Position numbers and translations under genes: made by a program. The notes below the pieces were generated by a model. That model was not told the origin of the DNA. It did not search any database and saw only the letters and a program-made list of their open reading frames with translations. Below are positions 29,664 through 35,970 of a stretch of 39,029 bases of DNA, one piece after another. Origin of the DNA: a virus; IMG/VR virus record IMGVR_UViG_3300002518_000001, positions 1 to 39,029 of that record. One strand, given 5' to 3'. Position 1 is the stretch's first letter. Each line of letters opens with the position of its first letter.

Positions 29664-30227
29664 ATGGGACTGTTCCGACGATCGTCGCAACCTATCGTGC
29701 GATTGGATATTCCAATTACGCCGATCCCCAAAGGAAGACCTCGTTTCTCCAGGAGGGGTTCGCGGACATACACACCCGCTCGAACTTTGGATTATGAGAA
29801 GGCTCTTCGTGCAGAGGTTGTAAAGGGCTTGTCAGACCAGGCGGATGAGTTCCCGGTGTATCCAAAAGGGGTGCATGTTCGAATCATGGTGGATTTTATC
29901 TTCGAGAGGCCAAAAACGAAGTCTCGAAAGAAAGACCCTGACGGGTTATTGTGGCGTATCGGGAGAGAGGATGGGGATAATCTTGAAAAAGCGGTCCTCG
30001 ACGCCCTAAAAGGCGTTCTGTGGCATGATGACAACCAAGTTGTCTCTGTGACATGGCGAAAGATGTACGCACCCAAAAGAACTCCATGCTCTGAGCATGG
30101 AACTTTAATGGGGGAGGCTCGCGGTCCTCGTGTTTGCATATACACGCGGGCTGTGACAGAATGTCCTGTGCAACGCACCTGTAGTTTCGGTGCTTTACTC
30201 CCGTTCGAGGATTATGAAGATGAGTAA
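29664..30227 (+). CDS. RusA-like Holliday junction resolvase
   Basis: A 187-residue endonuclease of the RusA family, which cuts four-way junctions left by recombination and so prepares branched phage DNA for packaging. Seen: IPKGRPRFSRRGSRTYTPAR and then TLDYEKAL (substrate-binding start of RusA), the metal-binding acidic motif EDGDNLEKAVLDAL (about 95-110), and LWHDDNQVV with the second Asp pair. The C-terminal 60 residues, including Cys-rich TECPVQRTCSFG, extend beyond the E. coli RusA length (120 residues). GAGGAGG precedes the ATG. The gene overlaps the next small gene. Confidence 0.88.
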   Translation: MGLFRRSSQPIVRLDIPITPIPKGRPRFSRRGSRTYTPARTLDYEKALRAEVVKGLSDQADEFPVYPKGVHVRIMVDFIFERPKTKSRKKDPDGLLWRIGREDGDNLEKAVLDALKGVLWHDDNQVVSVTWRKMYAPKRTPCSEHGTLMGEARGPRVCIYTRAVTECPVQRTCSFGALLPFEDYEDE

Positions 30228-30381
30228 AAAGCAGGAGCCGTCCGCAGACAGACCTGTGATAGTGGAGTCCACTCCTGATCCCGGATACAAGGCCCCTGCG
30301 GGTCCAATGATACCCAAGTGCACCAAGTGTCGTCGTCAACTGACAGACTGTGAGTGCAGTTACAATAGCCTGAAAAAATAG
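30220..30381 (+). CDS. Small zinc-binding-type protein (53 aa)
   Basis: A 53-residue protein beginning MSKKQEPSADRPVIVESTPD, with CTKCRRQLTDCEC near its end, four Cys suited to one zinc ion. The start at 30220 is chosen because GAGG lies 8 nt upstream; it overlaps the end of the RusA-like gene by 8 nt. It precedes the terminase gene by 10 nt. It could be a partner of the resolvase or terminase, but nothing proves this. Confidence 0.6.
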   Translation: MSKKQEPSADRPVIVESTPDPGYKAPAGPMIPKCTKCRRQLTDCECSYNSLKK

Positions 30382-30391
30382 AGACAGGTTG

Positions 30392-32110
30392 ATGAGTGAC
30401 GCACGTAAAATTATTGCACCTACCCCGGATATTATCGCAGGAGCACGGGATGTCTCCGAGCGTTGGTATCTGAACTTGGCTCTTTGGTCACAGTATTCGG
30501 GGCTGCGTGTAGACGGTCACCCTTTCTCGTTCGATCGACATCTTTATTTGCTGCCTATCTACATGGATCGCAGCTTGGATATTGTGGTGATGAAGTCGGC
30601 ACAGATGGGGCTGACCATTGCGGAGTTGCTTCGCTGTTTTCACCAAGCCCTCCACCACGAGGCATGGGGTTATCCGTACCCAATTAAGATTGGTTTTTAC
30701 TTCCCGGACAAGTCGGGTGTTTTGGATGTTGTTCGAGATCGCGTCGAGCCATTGTTGGCGTCGAGCCCTGAGTTACAACCCTACTCGACGCAACCGACCA
30801 AGCTCTTGAAGCGAATCGGGCCAAGTTCTGTGTACTTTCGGTATATGGCCGGTAAATCGACAAAGGATTCGATTCCGCTGATGTCCTTGTTCTTCGATGA
30901 GGTTCGACTGATGTCGCCTCGTGATGTCTTTCAGGCATACGAACGTGTCTCTGCCGCCGAGATTAAGTACAAGTTTCACGCTTCAACAGCGGGCGTGCCC
31001 GACACCGATATTCATGGTCTCTTCTTGGAGTCAGACCAAAAGTGGTTCTACACGAGATGCACGCGCTGCCAGTACGAGCAGTGCCTGCCTCTGGAGTTTC
31101 CGGACTGTATCGCCGAGCACACGATCGGGACAGAGAAAGGGAAGATATACTACATCTGTAAGAGTTGTCGGCTCCCGCTCGAAGATAATCAACGGGGTCG
31201 GTATATTCCACATGGAGATCCGCTTCACGAGGTCTCCGGCTACCAATTCAGCCAGTTGGTTTCCAAGAAGATTACGGCTCGCGAGATCTGGAGAATGTTC
31301 CAGACAACGGACAATATCCCGGAGTTCTGGAACGCAAAGCTTGGAATGCCCTATGTGGACGAGGAGAACAGGCCCGTGCACATGGGTGGCTTAGTTGATA
31401 ACGAATACCAGAACATCAGCACATTGGCCGAGTGGGGGCAGTACACAGGGCAGACGTATATGGGCGTAGACCAGATGATGAATCTGAACTACGTGACGAT
31501 TATCGAGGTGCGAGGAGAAGAGAGGCGTCTTGTCTGGTTCGAGATCATCGAAGACCGAGATCCTTTTGCCCGACTGTACCAACTTATGGAAGATTACAGT
31601 GTATCTGTGTGTGTGTGTGACAGTGAGCCCAATACAAATGACGCTTTAAAGTTCGCCAGGGCATTCAATCGCCGGGTGTTTCTCGCGAAGTACGGGTTGT
31701 ATCCGGACTTAGTCAGGTGGGATGACCATTGGCGGCCCAAGCGGGCTCACAAAAAGGCTGCACAGGAAGAGTTTTACCAATATCGGGTGTTTCTGGACAA
31801 GTACCAAAGTATCGGTCGAACCTTGGAGTGGATTCGTCGGGGTCGAGTGCAGTGGCCGAATCCGGAGAGGCTTGTACAAGAAGCTCTTCCTTTGGGAGGT
31901 GGCGCCAGGATGCCGTATCCTGTGATGAAAACACACGCCTTTCACCATTATTCCAGCCCTATCCGAATCAAGATCATGGAAAACGAGGAAGAGCAGAGAT
32001 ACAGGTTCGCGTGGAAGTTCACGATGGGAGATCCGCATGCTTTGGATTCTTTGAACTACGCGATCACGGCTTCCTTGAGGCGCCGTTCGATCGCGGGTTG
32101 GTGGTCGTAA
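30392..32110 (+). CDS. terL: Terminase large subunit (GpA-like)
   Basis: A 572-residue packaging motor of the lambda GpA type, which cuts concatemeric DNA and pumps it into proheads. The ATPase half has a deviant P-loop, KSAQMGLT (residues about 69-76), typical of GpA (KSARVGYS in lambda), and Walker B SLFFDEV near 169. A zinc-knuckle-like insert follows (CTRCQYEQC and YYICKSC, about 226-265), also usual in GpA proteins. The RNase H-like nuclease half shows Asp residues in GVDQMMNLNYVTI, VCDSEPNTNDA and GDPHALDSLNYA. A small terminase subunit is not recognised. The 15-bp palindrome begins 2 nt after the stop. Confidence 0.92.
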   Translation: MSDARKIIAPTPDIIAGARDVSERWYLNLALWSQYSGLRVDGHPFSFDRHLYLLPIYMDRSLDIVVMKSAQMGLTIAELLRCFHQALHHEAWGYPYPIKIGFYFPDKSGVLDVVRDRVEPLLASSPELQPYSTQPTKLLKRIGPSSVYFRYMAGKSTKDSIPLMSLFFDEVRLMSPRDVFQAYERVSAAEIKYKFHASTAGVPDTDIHGLFLESDQKWFYTRCTRCQYEQCLPLEFPDCIAEHTIGTEKGKIYYICKSCRLPLEDNQRGRYIPHGDPLHEVSGYQFSQLVSKKITAREIWRMFQTTDNIPEFWNAKLGMPYVDEENRPVHMGGLVDNEYQNISTLAEWGQYTGQTYMGVDQMMNLNYVTIIEVRGEERRLVWFEIIEDRDPFARLYQLMEDYSVSVCVCDSEPNTNDALKFARAFNRRVFLAKYGLYPDLVRWDDHWRPKRAHKKAAQEEFYQYRVFLDKYQSIGRTLEWIRRGRVQWPNPERLVQEALPLGGGARMPYPVMKTHAFHHYSSPIRIKIMENEEEQRYRFAWKFTMGDPHALDSLNYAITASLRRRSIAGWWS

Positions 32111-32112
32111 AA

Positions 32113-32127
32113 GTTCAGTGACTGAAC
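32113..32127. promoter_or_regulatory. 15-bp palindrome, copy 10
   Basis: GTTCAGTGACTGAAC, exact consensus, 2 nt after the terminase stop and just before the ribosome binding site of the next gene. Confidence 0.75.
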
Positions 32128-32142
32128 GCGGGAGTTGGGTTC

Positions 32143-32478
32143 TTGCTATTATCTGGTTCGGCTTATTACACGGCTCAAGCATTACTGACGCGCCGTATTT
32201 TACGCATCCTTTGCTGCGGGCACCCCATGTTTCAAGAGGACATCTTTTCGCACCTTCCGCATGCGGAGACGACGGATTCGACATCGAAGCCTTTTGGGTT
32301 TAGCGAAATTCATCTATTCTGTGGCTCTTGTGGTCACGAGATTCGATTGGATTGTCTGATCTCAGGCACAGCAGACCAGGCGTGGCCTTACGTTGAAGCT
32401 GATCATTTTGCGAACGCCGTGTCTCGCAAGCGAAACAAGAAAGACAGAGAGGAAGGAGAAGCCGATGCCGATTTATGA
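32143..32478 (+). CDS. Small zinc-ribbon-like protein
   Basis: A protein of up to 111 residues. A TTG start at 32143 has GGGAG 8 nt upstream and is preferred; ATG 32227 lacks a ribosome binding site and would lose the first Cys pair. Cys pairs CCGHP (about 25-28) and CGSCGHEIRLDC (about 60-71) could form a zinc ribbon. The C terminus is Lys/Glu-rich. It overlaps the next gene by 14 nt. The function is unknown; many phage zinc ribbons bind nucleic acid. Confidence 0.5.
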   Translation: MLLSGSAYYTAQALLTRRILRILCCGHPMFQEDIFSHLPHAETTDSTSKPFGFSEIHLFCGSCGHEIRLDCLISGTADQAWPYVEADHFANAVSRKRNKKDREEGEADADL

Positions 32479-32758
32479 GAGGTCTCCCGTGGGACTCACC
32501 GGAGCAGAGTACAATTCGTTCAACGAAGAGACCGGAGAGTCTGTGTTTATCGCGGTGCAGCCGGAGGACGTCTTGGGGCACCTTGCTCGCGGATGCACGA
32601 TCGCTGAGATCCAGAAATCGATTCAAGCTCCCCGCGAGGTCATTGAGCATGTGATCATGCAGATTCCTGTGATGGTTGCATGGAGAGAGCAGCAGGCCGA
32701 GCAAGCGTCGAATGTTCAAAGGTTGCCGGAAGTTTCTTCTGTGCCAATGGGGGAGTAA
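32465..32758 (+). CDS. Small protein with helix-turn-helix-like segment
   Basis: A 97-residue protein starting at ATG 32465 with a strong GGAAGGAG site; an earlier in-frame start lies inside the previous gene. Residues about 40-65 (LARGCTIAEIQKSIQAPREV) follow the usual helix-turn-helix pattern of a small hydrophobic helix, turn and recognition helix. The C terminus is Gln/Ala-rich. Being near the large terminase it could be the missing small terminase subunit, which often has such a motif, or a regulator. Both are inference. Confidence 0.6.
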   Translation: MPIYERSPVGLTGAEYNSFNEETGESVFIAVQPEDVLGHLARGCTIAEIQKSIQAPREVIEHVIMQIPVMVAWREQQAEQASNVQRLPEVSSVPMGE

Positions 32759-32759
32759 C

Positions 32760-33233
32760 GTGTCTCGCATGGGAATAAGTCAAGCACGGGTCGCTTTGTT
32801 GGGGTCTGGTCCTTCGGAGTGGAGGGAGATGTTGATCCATCAGATCAACAGTACGTATATACGGGAGTATTCATCCGGAGACGATGTCAGCCCGGTGATG
32901 TTTTTGTTACCGACCCATCCTTCTCGGATGGAAAAATTCCCGTCAGATATGGACGATCGGTACCAAGAGGCGATTGTTGGCCAGGAGCAGCTTTTGGCAG
33001 CACGATCTGATTTGGTCGTGTTTGCAAATGACGGGTCTTGGAATCAAACCAAACATCGGCACTTGGATCGATTACTGCGCCAAGTAGGGGGCGTGATAAT
33101 CTGGAATCCACCGGGCGTAGAGGACGCACCTCCGTCGGAGACAAAGCCAGGTGTTGTGACGGTTTCCGGTGGAGTTCCGAGCTTGGTGTATACCATTTTC
33201 TACCTGCTCTTGGTTCAGGCTCGTTCGTCGTAG
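32760..33233 (+). CDS. Possible nucleoside-processing (Rossmann-like) protein
   Basis: A protein of about 157 residues. GTG 32760 lies 1 nt after the previous stop with GGGGGAG upstream; ATG 32769 is the alternative. The fold pattern is a strand and glycine turn (RVALLGSGPSEW), a strand VMFLLPTHPS, an acidic helix, a strand DLVVFANDGSWN, and a final strand GGVIIWNPPG. This order recalls nucleoside 2-deoxyribosyltransferase-like proteins of phages, but the catalytic Glu cannot be placed with confidence. The end is hydrophobic (PSLVYTIFYLLLVQ). Function unassigned. Confidence 0.55.
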   Translation: MSRMGISQARVALLGSGPSEWREMLIHQINSTYIREYSSGDDVSPVMFLLPTHPSRMEKFPSDMDDRYQEAIVGQEQLLAARSDLVVFANDGSWNQTKHRHLDRLLRQVGGVIIWNPPGVEDAPPSETKPGVVTVSGGVPSLVYTIFYLLLVQARSS

Positions 33234-33250
33234 TTGTTTGGGGCTGTGCT

Positions 33251-33258
33251 TATATATG
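33251..33258 (+). promoter_or_regulatory. TATATATG promoter-like box
   Basis: TATATATG within TATATGG...CCATATA, an inverted repeat spanning 33253-33277. It is about 55 nt upstream of the gene at 33313 and 17 nt after the preceding stop. Confidence 0.4.
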
Positions 33259-33312
33259 GGAGGAAACCAACCATATAGGTGCAATCGATGAAGGACGAAA
33301 AGAAAAGAGAGA

Positions 33313-34215
33313 GTGACCTTTCCCATGCCCCCCGTTCGAGCCAGGCCAGGAGCAGCCGCTGCTGCGTTTGGTGCAATGCGTGGCGTGTCTGTTGAAGAGA
33401 TGGAGAGGATGATCACAGAGGAAGACCTCGACGAGATAGAACGGAAGTCCGTCTCTAGACGATCAGCCCCTTATGCTCCAAGGACTTATCCGACCTTTAA
33501 GTCGGTCAAACCAAGAAGTCCGGAGACAGGATTGCGGCGATTGAGAGAGGCCGAGATTGGTTCGGAAACAACGAGAGTTCTAGGAGCGGCAAAAGAAGAT
33601 CTCTCGGAGATGATTTCGATTCACTTTCCAGTAAAGGGTGCTTCGACTATTGGCGGTATCTCATCTCCGGATGCACCTTGGTCTATCGAGATAGAGGCAT
33701 CTACGATGCACGACTTTGAGTTGCGGGTCGTAATGCCTGTGTCTCAAGCATTCTTTGCGGATGGGCGGGTGATCCCGTGGACCCTGCGTGGGCTTCATTC
33801 GTGGAGTTCTTTGGGTTCTTTGCCGGAAGGCGTCCCAATCCCGGCGAGACAGTTTTATTGTAGATCTCTCGCTCACCCACGCGATTTGTTTTCGTCATGG
33901 GGGATGGATGCGGAGATGAGCTTGGGCTTAATGCCAGGGGAGTTTTGGATCTCAAATGGCGGAGTTTGGGTGTGGATATATAGTGCTTGGGTTCGTCTTT
34001 TGGATGTGGGGTCGTCTGATCTAAATGCACTTCGTCACAAAATAGGAGGGGCCGAACGAAGAGCCGTTCATGCTATGTCGTCAACAGATATGCCTATGTC
34101 GAGCCTGGAGTTTGAGCCTATCGTTATGGGTCGTGGTATAGTAGTCGAGAGTGACGTGGACACAGAGGCGTTGGAGAGAGCATCTTCTCAGCGAAAAAAA
34201 GAGAGTGATTGGTGA
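33313..34215 (+). CDS. Unknown protein with C-terminal SDW tag
   Basis: A protein of 296-300 residues; GTG 33313 and ATG 33325 are both possible and neither has a well-placed ribosome binding site. The N-terminal 80 residues are Arg/Pro/Ala-rich and flexible. Residues 95-250 look like a folded domain rich in Trp (SIHFPVKGASTIGGISSPDA, then WTLRGLHSWSSLG, then WISNGGVWVWIYSAW). The protein ends ASSQRKKESDW, the tag shared with four other proteins. Its stop overlaps the next ATG (TGATG). The function is unknown. Confidence 0.7.
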   Translation: MTFPMPPVRARPGAAAAAFGAMRGVSVEEMERMITEEDLDEIERKSVSRRSAPYAPRTYPTFKSVKPRSPETGLRRLREAEIGSETTRVLGAAKEDLSEMISIHFPVKGASTIGGISSPDAPWSIEIEASTMHDFELRVVMPVSQAFFADGRVIPWTLRGLHSWSSLGSLPEGVPIPARQFYCRSLAHPRDLFSSWGMDAEMSLGLMPGEFWISNGGVWVWIYSAWVRLLDVGSSDLNALRHKIGGAERRAVHAMSSTDMPMSSLEFEPIVMGRGIVVESDVDTEALERASSQRKKESDW

Positions 34216-34883
34216 TGGCTAAGAAGAAAAAAGAAAAAGAGTCAAAGAAAGTTGTTGAAACCCCTCAAGTACAGATTGCTTTGCGACAGCCACCGGAGAC
34301 GCACCAAGAGCGTGTTGATAAAATAATCAAGTGGGTTGTCGCCTGTATGGTGAAAGCAGCCGAGCAGGTTCCCCACAGCGATGTGTTTTCTTTGCCTGTT
34401 ATCCAAGACTACTTGTCGGATCGTCAGTCAGGGATTCCTGTATCTTTGGTGCCGCACGAGGTGTACGAGATCCTGATGTCAGGAGGGGAGTCTGATTCGC
34501 CGGGGTGGGAGTCTTGTTTGTCTATGGCTGTCTATCAACTTTCTTGTTTACCGGTGTCTCCATCAGATTTTCGAGTGGGAGAGGCCCGGTGGGGTGCTGT
34601 GCGTCAGTTTGTGGAAGACTTTCGGCATCTGGGCATGTTGTCCCACACGGCAAATGCTGCAATGGAGATCGTGGAGCATCTTGGCGTCGGGGTCTCAGGT
34701 GGCAAAGCCAACCCAGGAGGAGGATGGGAGAACGTGTCCGATCCCACAGACATGTACGACTTTATGGCGCATTGCGAGGAGTTGTATCGAGTTATCGTGG
34801 AGAACGTCGATGAGTCTTTTGCGGAAGATGGGAATAGAGAAGGAGATCCCACCCCAATCTCCGGAGAAAAAGAGGAAGAGTGA
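34215..34883 (+). CDS. Hypothetical protein (222 aa)
   Basis: A 222-residue protein coupled to the previous gene by a TGATG overlap. It starts with a Lys/Glu-rich tail (MAKKKKEKESKK). The body (about residues 35-180) is helical with hydrophobic segments (IKWVVACMVKAAEQVP, CLSMAVYQLSCLPV) too broken for clear membrane spans. The C terminus is acidic. No family is recognised. The last 74 nt overlap the next gene in another frame. Confidence 0.65.
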   Translation: MAKKKKEKESKKVVETPQVQIALRQPPETHQERVDKIIKWVVACMVKAAEQVPHSDVFSLPVIQDYLSDRQSGIPVSLVPHEVYEILMSGGESDSPGWESCLSMAVYQLSCLPVSPSDFRVGEARWGAVRQFVEDFRHLGMLSHTANAAMEIVEHLGVGVSGGKANPGGGWENVSDPTDMYDFMAHCEELYRVIVENVDESFAEDGNREGDPTPISGEKEEE

Positions 34884-35262
34884 GTCCGGGGGGTTGGTCT
34901 ACTTTATCGAGGAGGTGGCTAAGCCCGGAGAAGAGGGGGCGATGAAGATTGGATACTCCGCGACGCCACCGCGACGACGCCAACTGCTACAGACCGGAAA
35001 CTCGCAGAGGTTGGTGATCTGGGGAACTGTTCCAGGGACGAAAGAGGACGAGGCGAGGCTTCATGGGCACCTGCGAGAGGATTGGATTCATTTGGAGTGG
35101 TTCCGCCTTACACCCCAAGTGGAGGCAAATGTCCGAATGTGCCTGCGTGTTGGGTCTGTTCCAGGGGAACTGCTGTTAGGACAGGAAGTTGGCTCTCATG
35201 CGAATGATGGCTATGTTGCAGTTCAGGCTTTGCTGCGGGGGTCGTCTCCAGGAGAAGAATGA
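34810..35262 (+). CDS. T5orf172 / MUG113-type GIY-YIG-like protein
   Basis: A 150-residue protein. ATG 34810 is chosen because GGAG lies 7 nt upstream. Residues about 26-95 match the T5orf172/MUG113 branch of the GIY-YIG superfamily: GLVYFIEEV, MKIGYSATPPRRRQLLQTGN, VIWGTVPG, EARLHGHLREDWIHLEWFRLT. In GIY-YIG nucleases the first Tyr, an Arg and a Glu act in catalysis. Here Y, R and E candidates exist, but whether it cuts DNA is not known. Overlaps 74 nt with the gene upstream; its stop overlaps an ATG as ATGA. Confidence 0.78.
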   Translation: MSLLRKMGIEKEIPPQSPEKKRKSESGGLVYFIEEVAKPGEEGAMKIGYSATPPRRRQLLQTGNSQRLVIWGTVPGTKEDEARLHGHLREDWIHLEWFRLTPQVEANVRMCLRVGSVPGELLLGQEVGSHANDGYVAVQALLRGSSPGEE

Positions 35263-35442
35263 ATGGAGAATCGACGAAACATGTCTAGATTGTTTGTTGT
35301 TTTGCTTATCTTGTTGTTGTGCTACTACATAGCAGAGGCAATTCACATTCATCGTATGGTGCTGAATGCACCAGGAGAAGGTTATGGACGGATCGAGAAT
35401 CAAAGACACCCTGACGGAAGTTCCTCCTATCGTTGTAAGTAA
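35263..35442 (+). CDS. Small single-span membrane protein (59 aa), overlapping the next gene
   Basis: A 59-residue frame, MENRRNMSRLFVVLLILLLC onward. AGGAG lies 8 nt before the ATG at 35263. A short basic N terminus is followed by one strongly hydrophobic segment (residues 10-25), then a polar C-terminal tail. This is the outline of a single-span membrane protein, with the N terminus probably inside. There is a Cys at 20, but the residue before it is Leu, so it is not a normal lipoprotein signal. Its last 59 nt overlap the following gene. Small membrane proteins of this kind include holins and spanin parts; the sequence does not decide. Confidence 0.55.
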   Translation: MENRRNMSRLFVVLLILLLCYYIAEAIHIHRMVLNAPGEGYGRIENQRHPDGSSSYRCK

Positions 35443-35911
35443 CGAGGTAAGTGACGAGGACGCAGCAGCGATCGATAAGCTGAGAGAGGCAAAGACTCTT
35501 CGAGAGAATCTGCTTGGTTTGTCTTCGGATTGGGCATGGGATTATTTTCCCGATCTAGCGGACCTCCCTGAGAATTGGAGGCCGATCGACCAATGCGAAG
35601 GCGGGTTCCGAGCGGTGGTCTTGAATAAGAAGGGACTCCCCCATCTTGCTGTAATCGCCAGTTGTGGTGTCGAGCAGGACGGAAATAAGTGGATGCACTT
35701 GTCGGTGTCGCGACGCAAACATCTCCCGACATGGGGTGAACTCGTGATGGTGCGAGACGCTATTATTGGAACAGATTATTTCGCGTATCAGGTGATCCCC
35801 CCTCGGTCTGAACACGTTGACATCGCGGATGTCCTTCACATGTGGATCTTGCTCGACGATGATAAAGGCCAAGTCTTCCCCGACTTCACCGAAGGCACAG
35901 GTCTTATCTGA
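35384..35911 (+). CDS. Hypothetical phage protein (DUF7694-like)
   Basis: A 175-residue protein; ATG 35384 has AGGAG about 6 nt upstream. Residues 85-165 (HLSVSRRKHLPTWGELVMVR, then GTDYFAYQVIPPRSEHVDIA, then HMWILLDDD) follow the pattern of a small conserved phage protein family in which a P-T-W/E-L segment precedes a A-x-Q-V-x-P segment. I recall this as DUF7694, function unknown. The upstream membrane-protein gene overlaps its first 59 nt. A 15-bp palindrome begins 2 nt after the stop, between this gene and the convergent reductase gene. Confidence 0.75.
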   Translation: MDGSRIKDTLTEVPPIVVSNEVSDEDAAAIDKLREAKTLRENLLGLSSDWAWDYFPDLADLPENWRPIDQCEGGFRAVVLNKKGLPHLAVIASCGVEQDGNKWMHLSVSRRKHLPTWGELVMVRDAIIGTDYFAYQVIPPRSEHVDIADVLHMWILLDDDKGQVFPDFTEGTGLI

Positions 35912-35913
35912 AA

Positions 35914-35928
35914 GTTCAGTGACTGAAC
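35914..35928. promoter_or_regulatory. 15-bp palindrome, copy 11
   Basis: GTTCAGTGACTGAAC, exact consensus, extended to a 21-bp symmetric sequence (AAA/TTT flanks), in the gap between two convergent genes. A promoter operator is unlikely here, which argues for a role at transcript ends. Confidence 0.75.
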
Positions 35929-35970
35929 TTTATCCCCTCCCTTTGAGTACCCCCTCTTTCTTTTACCTCC

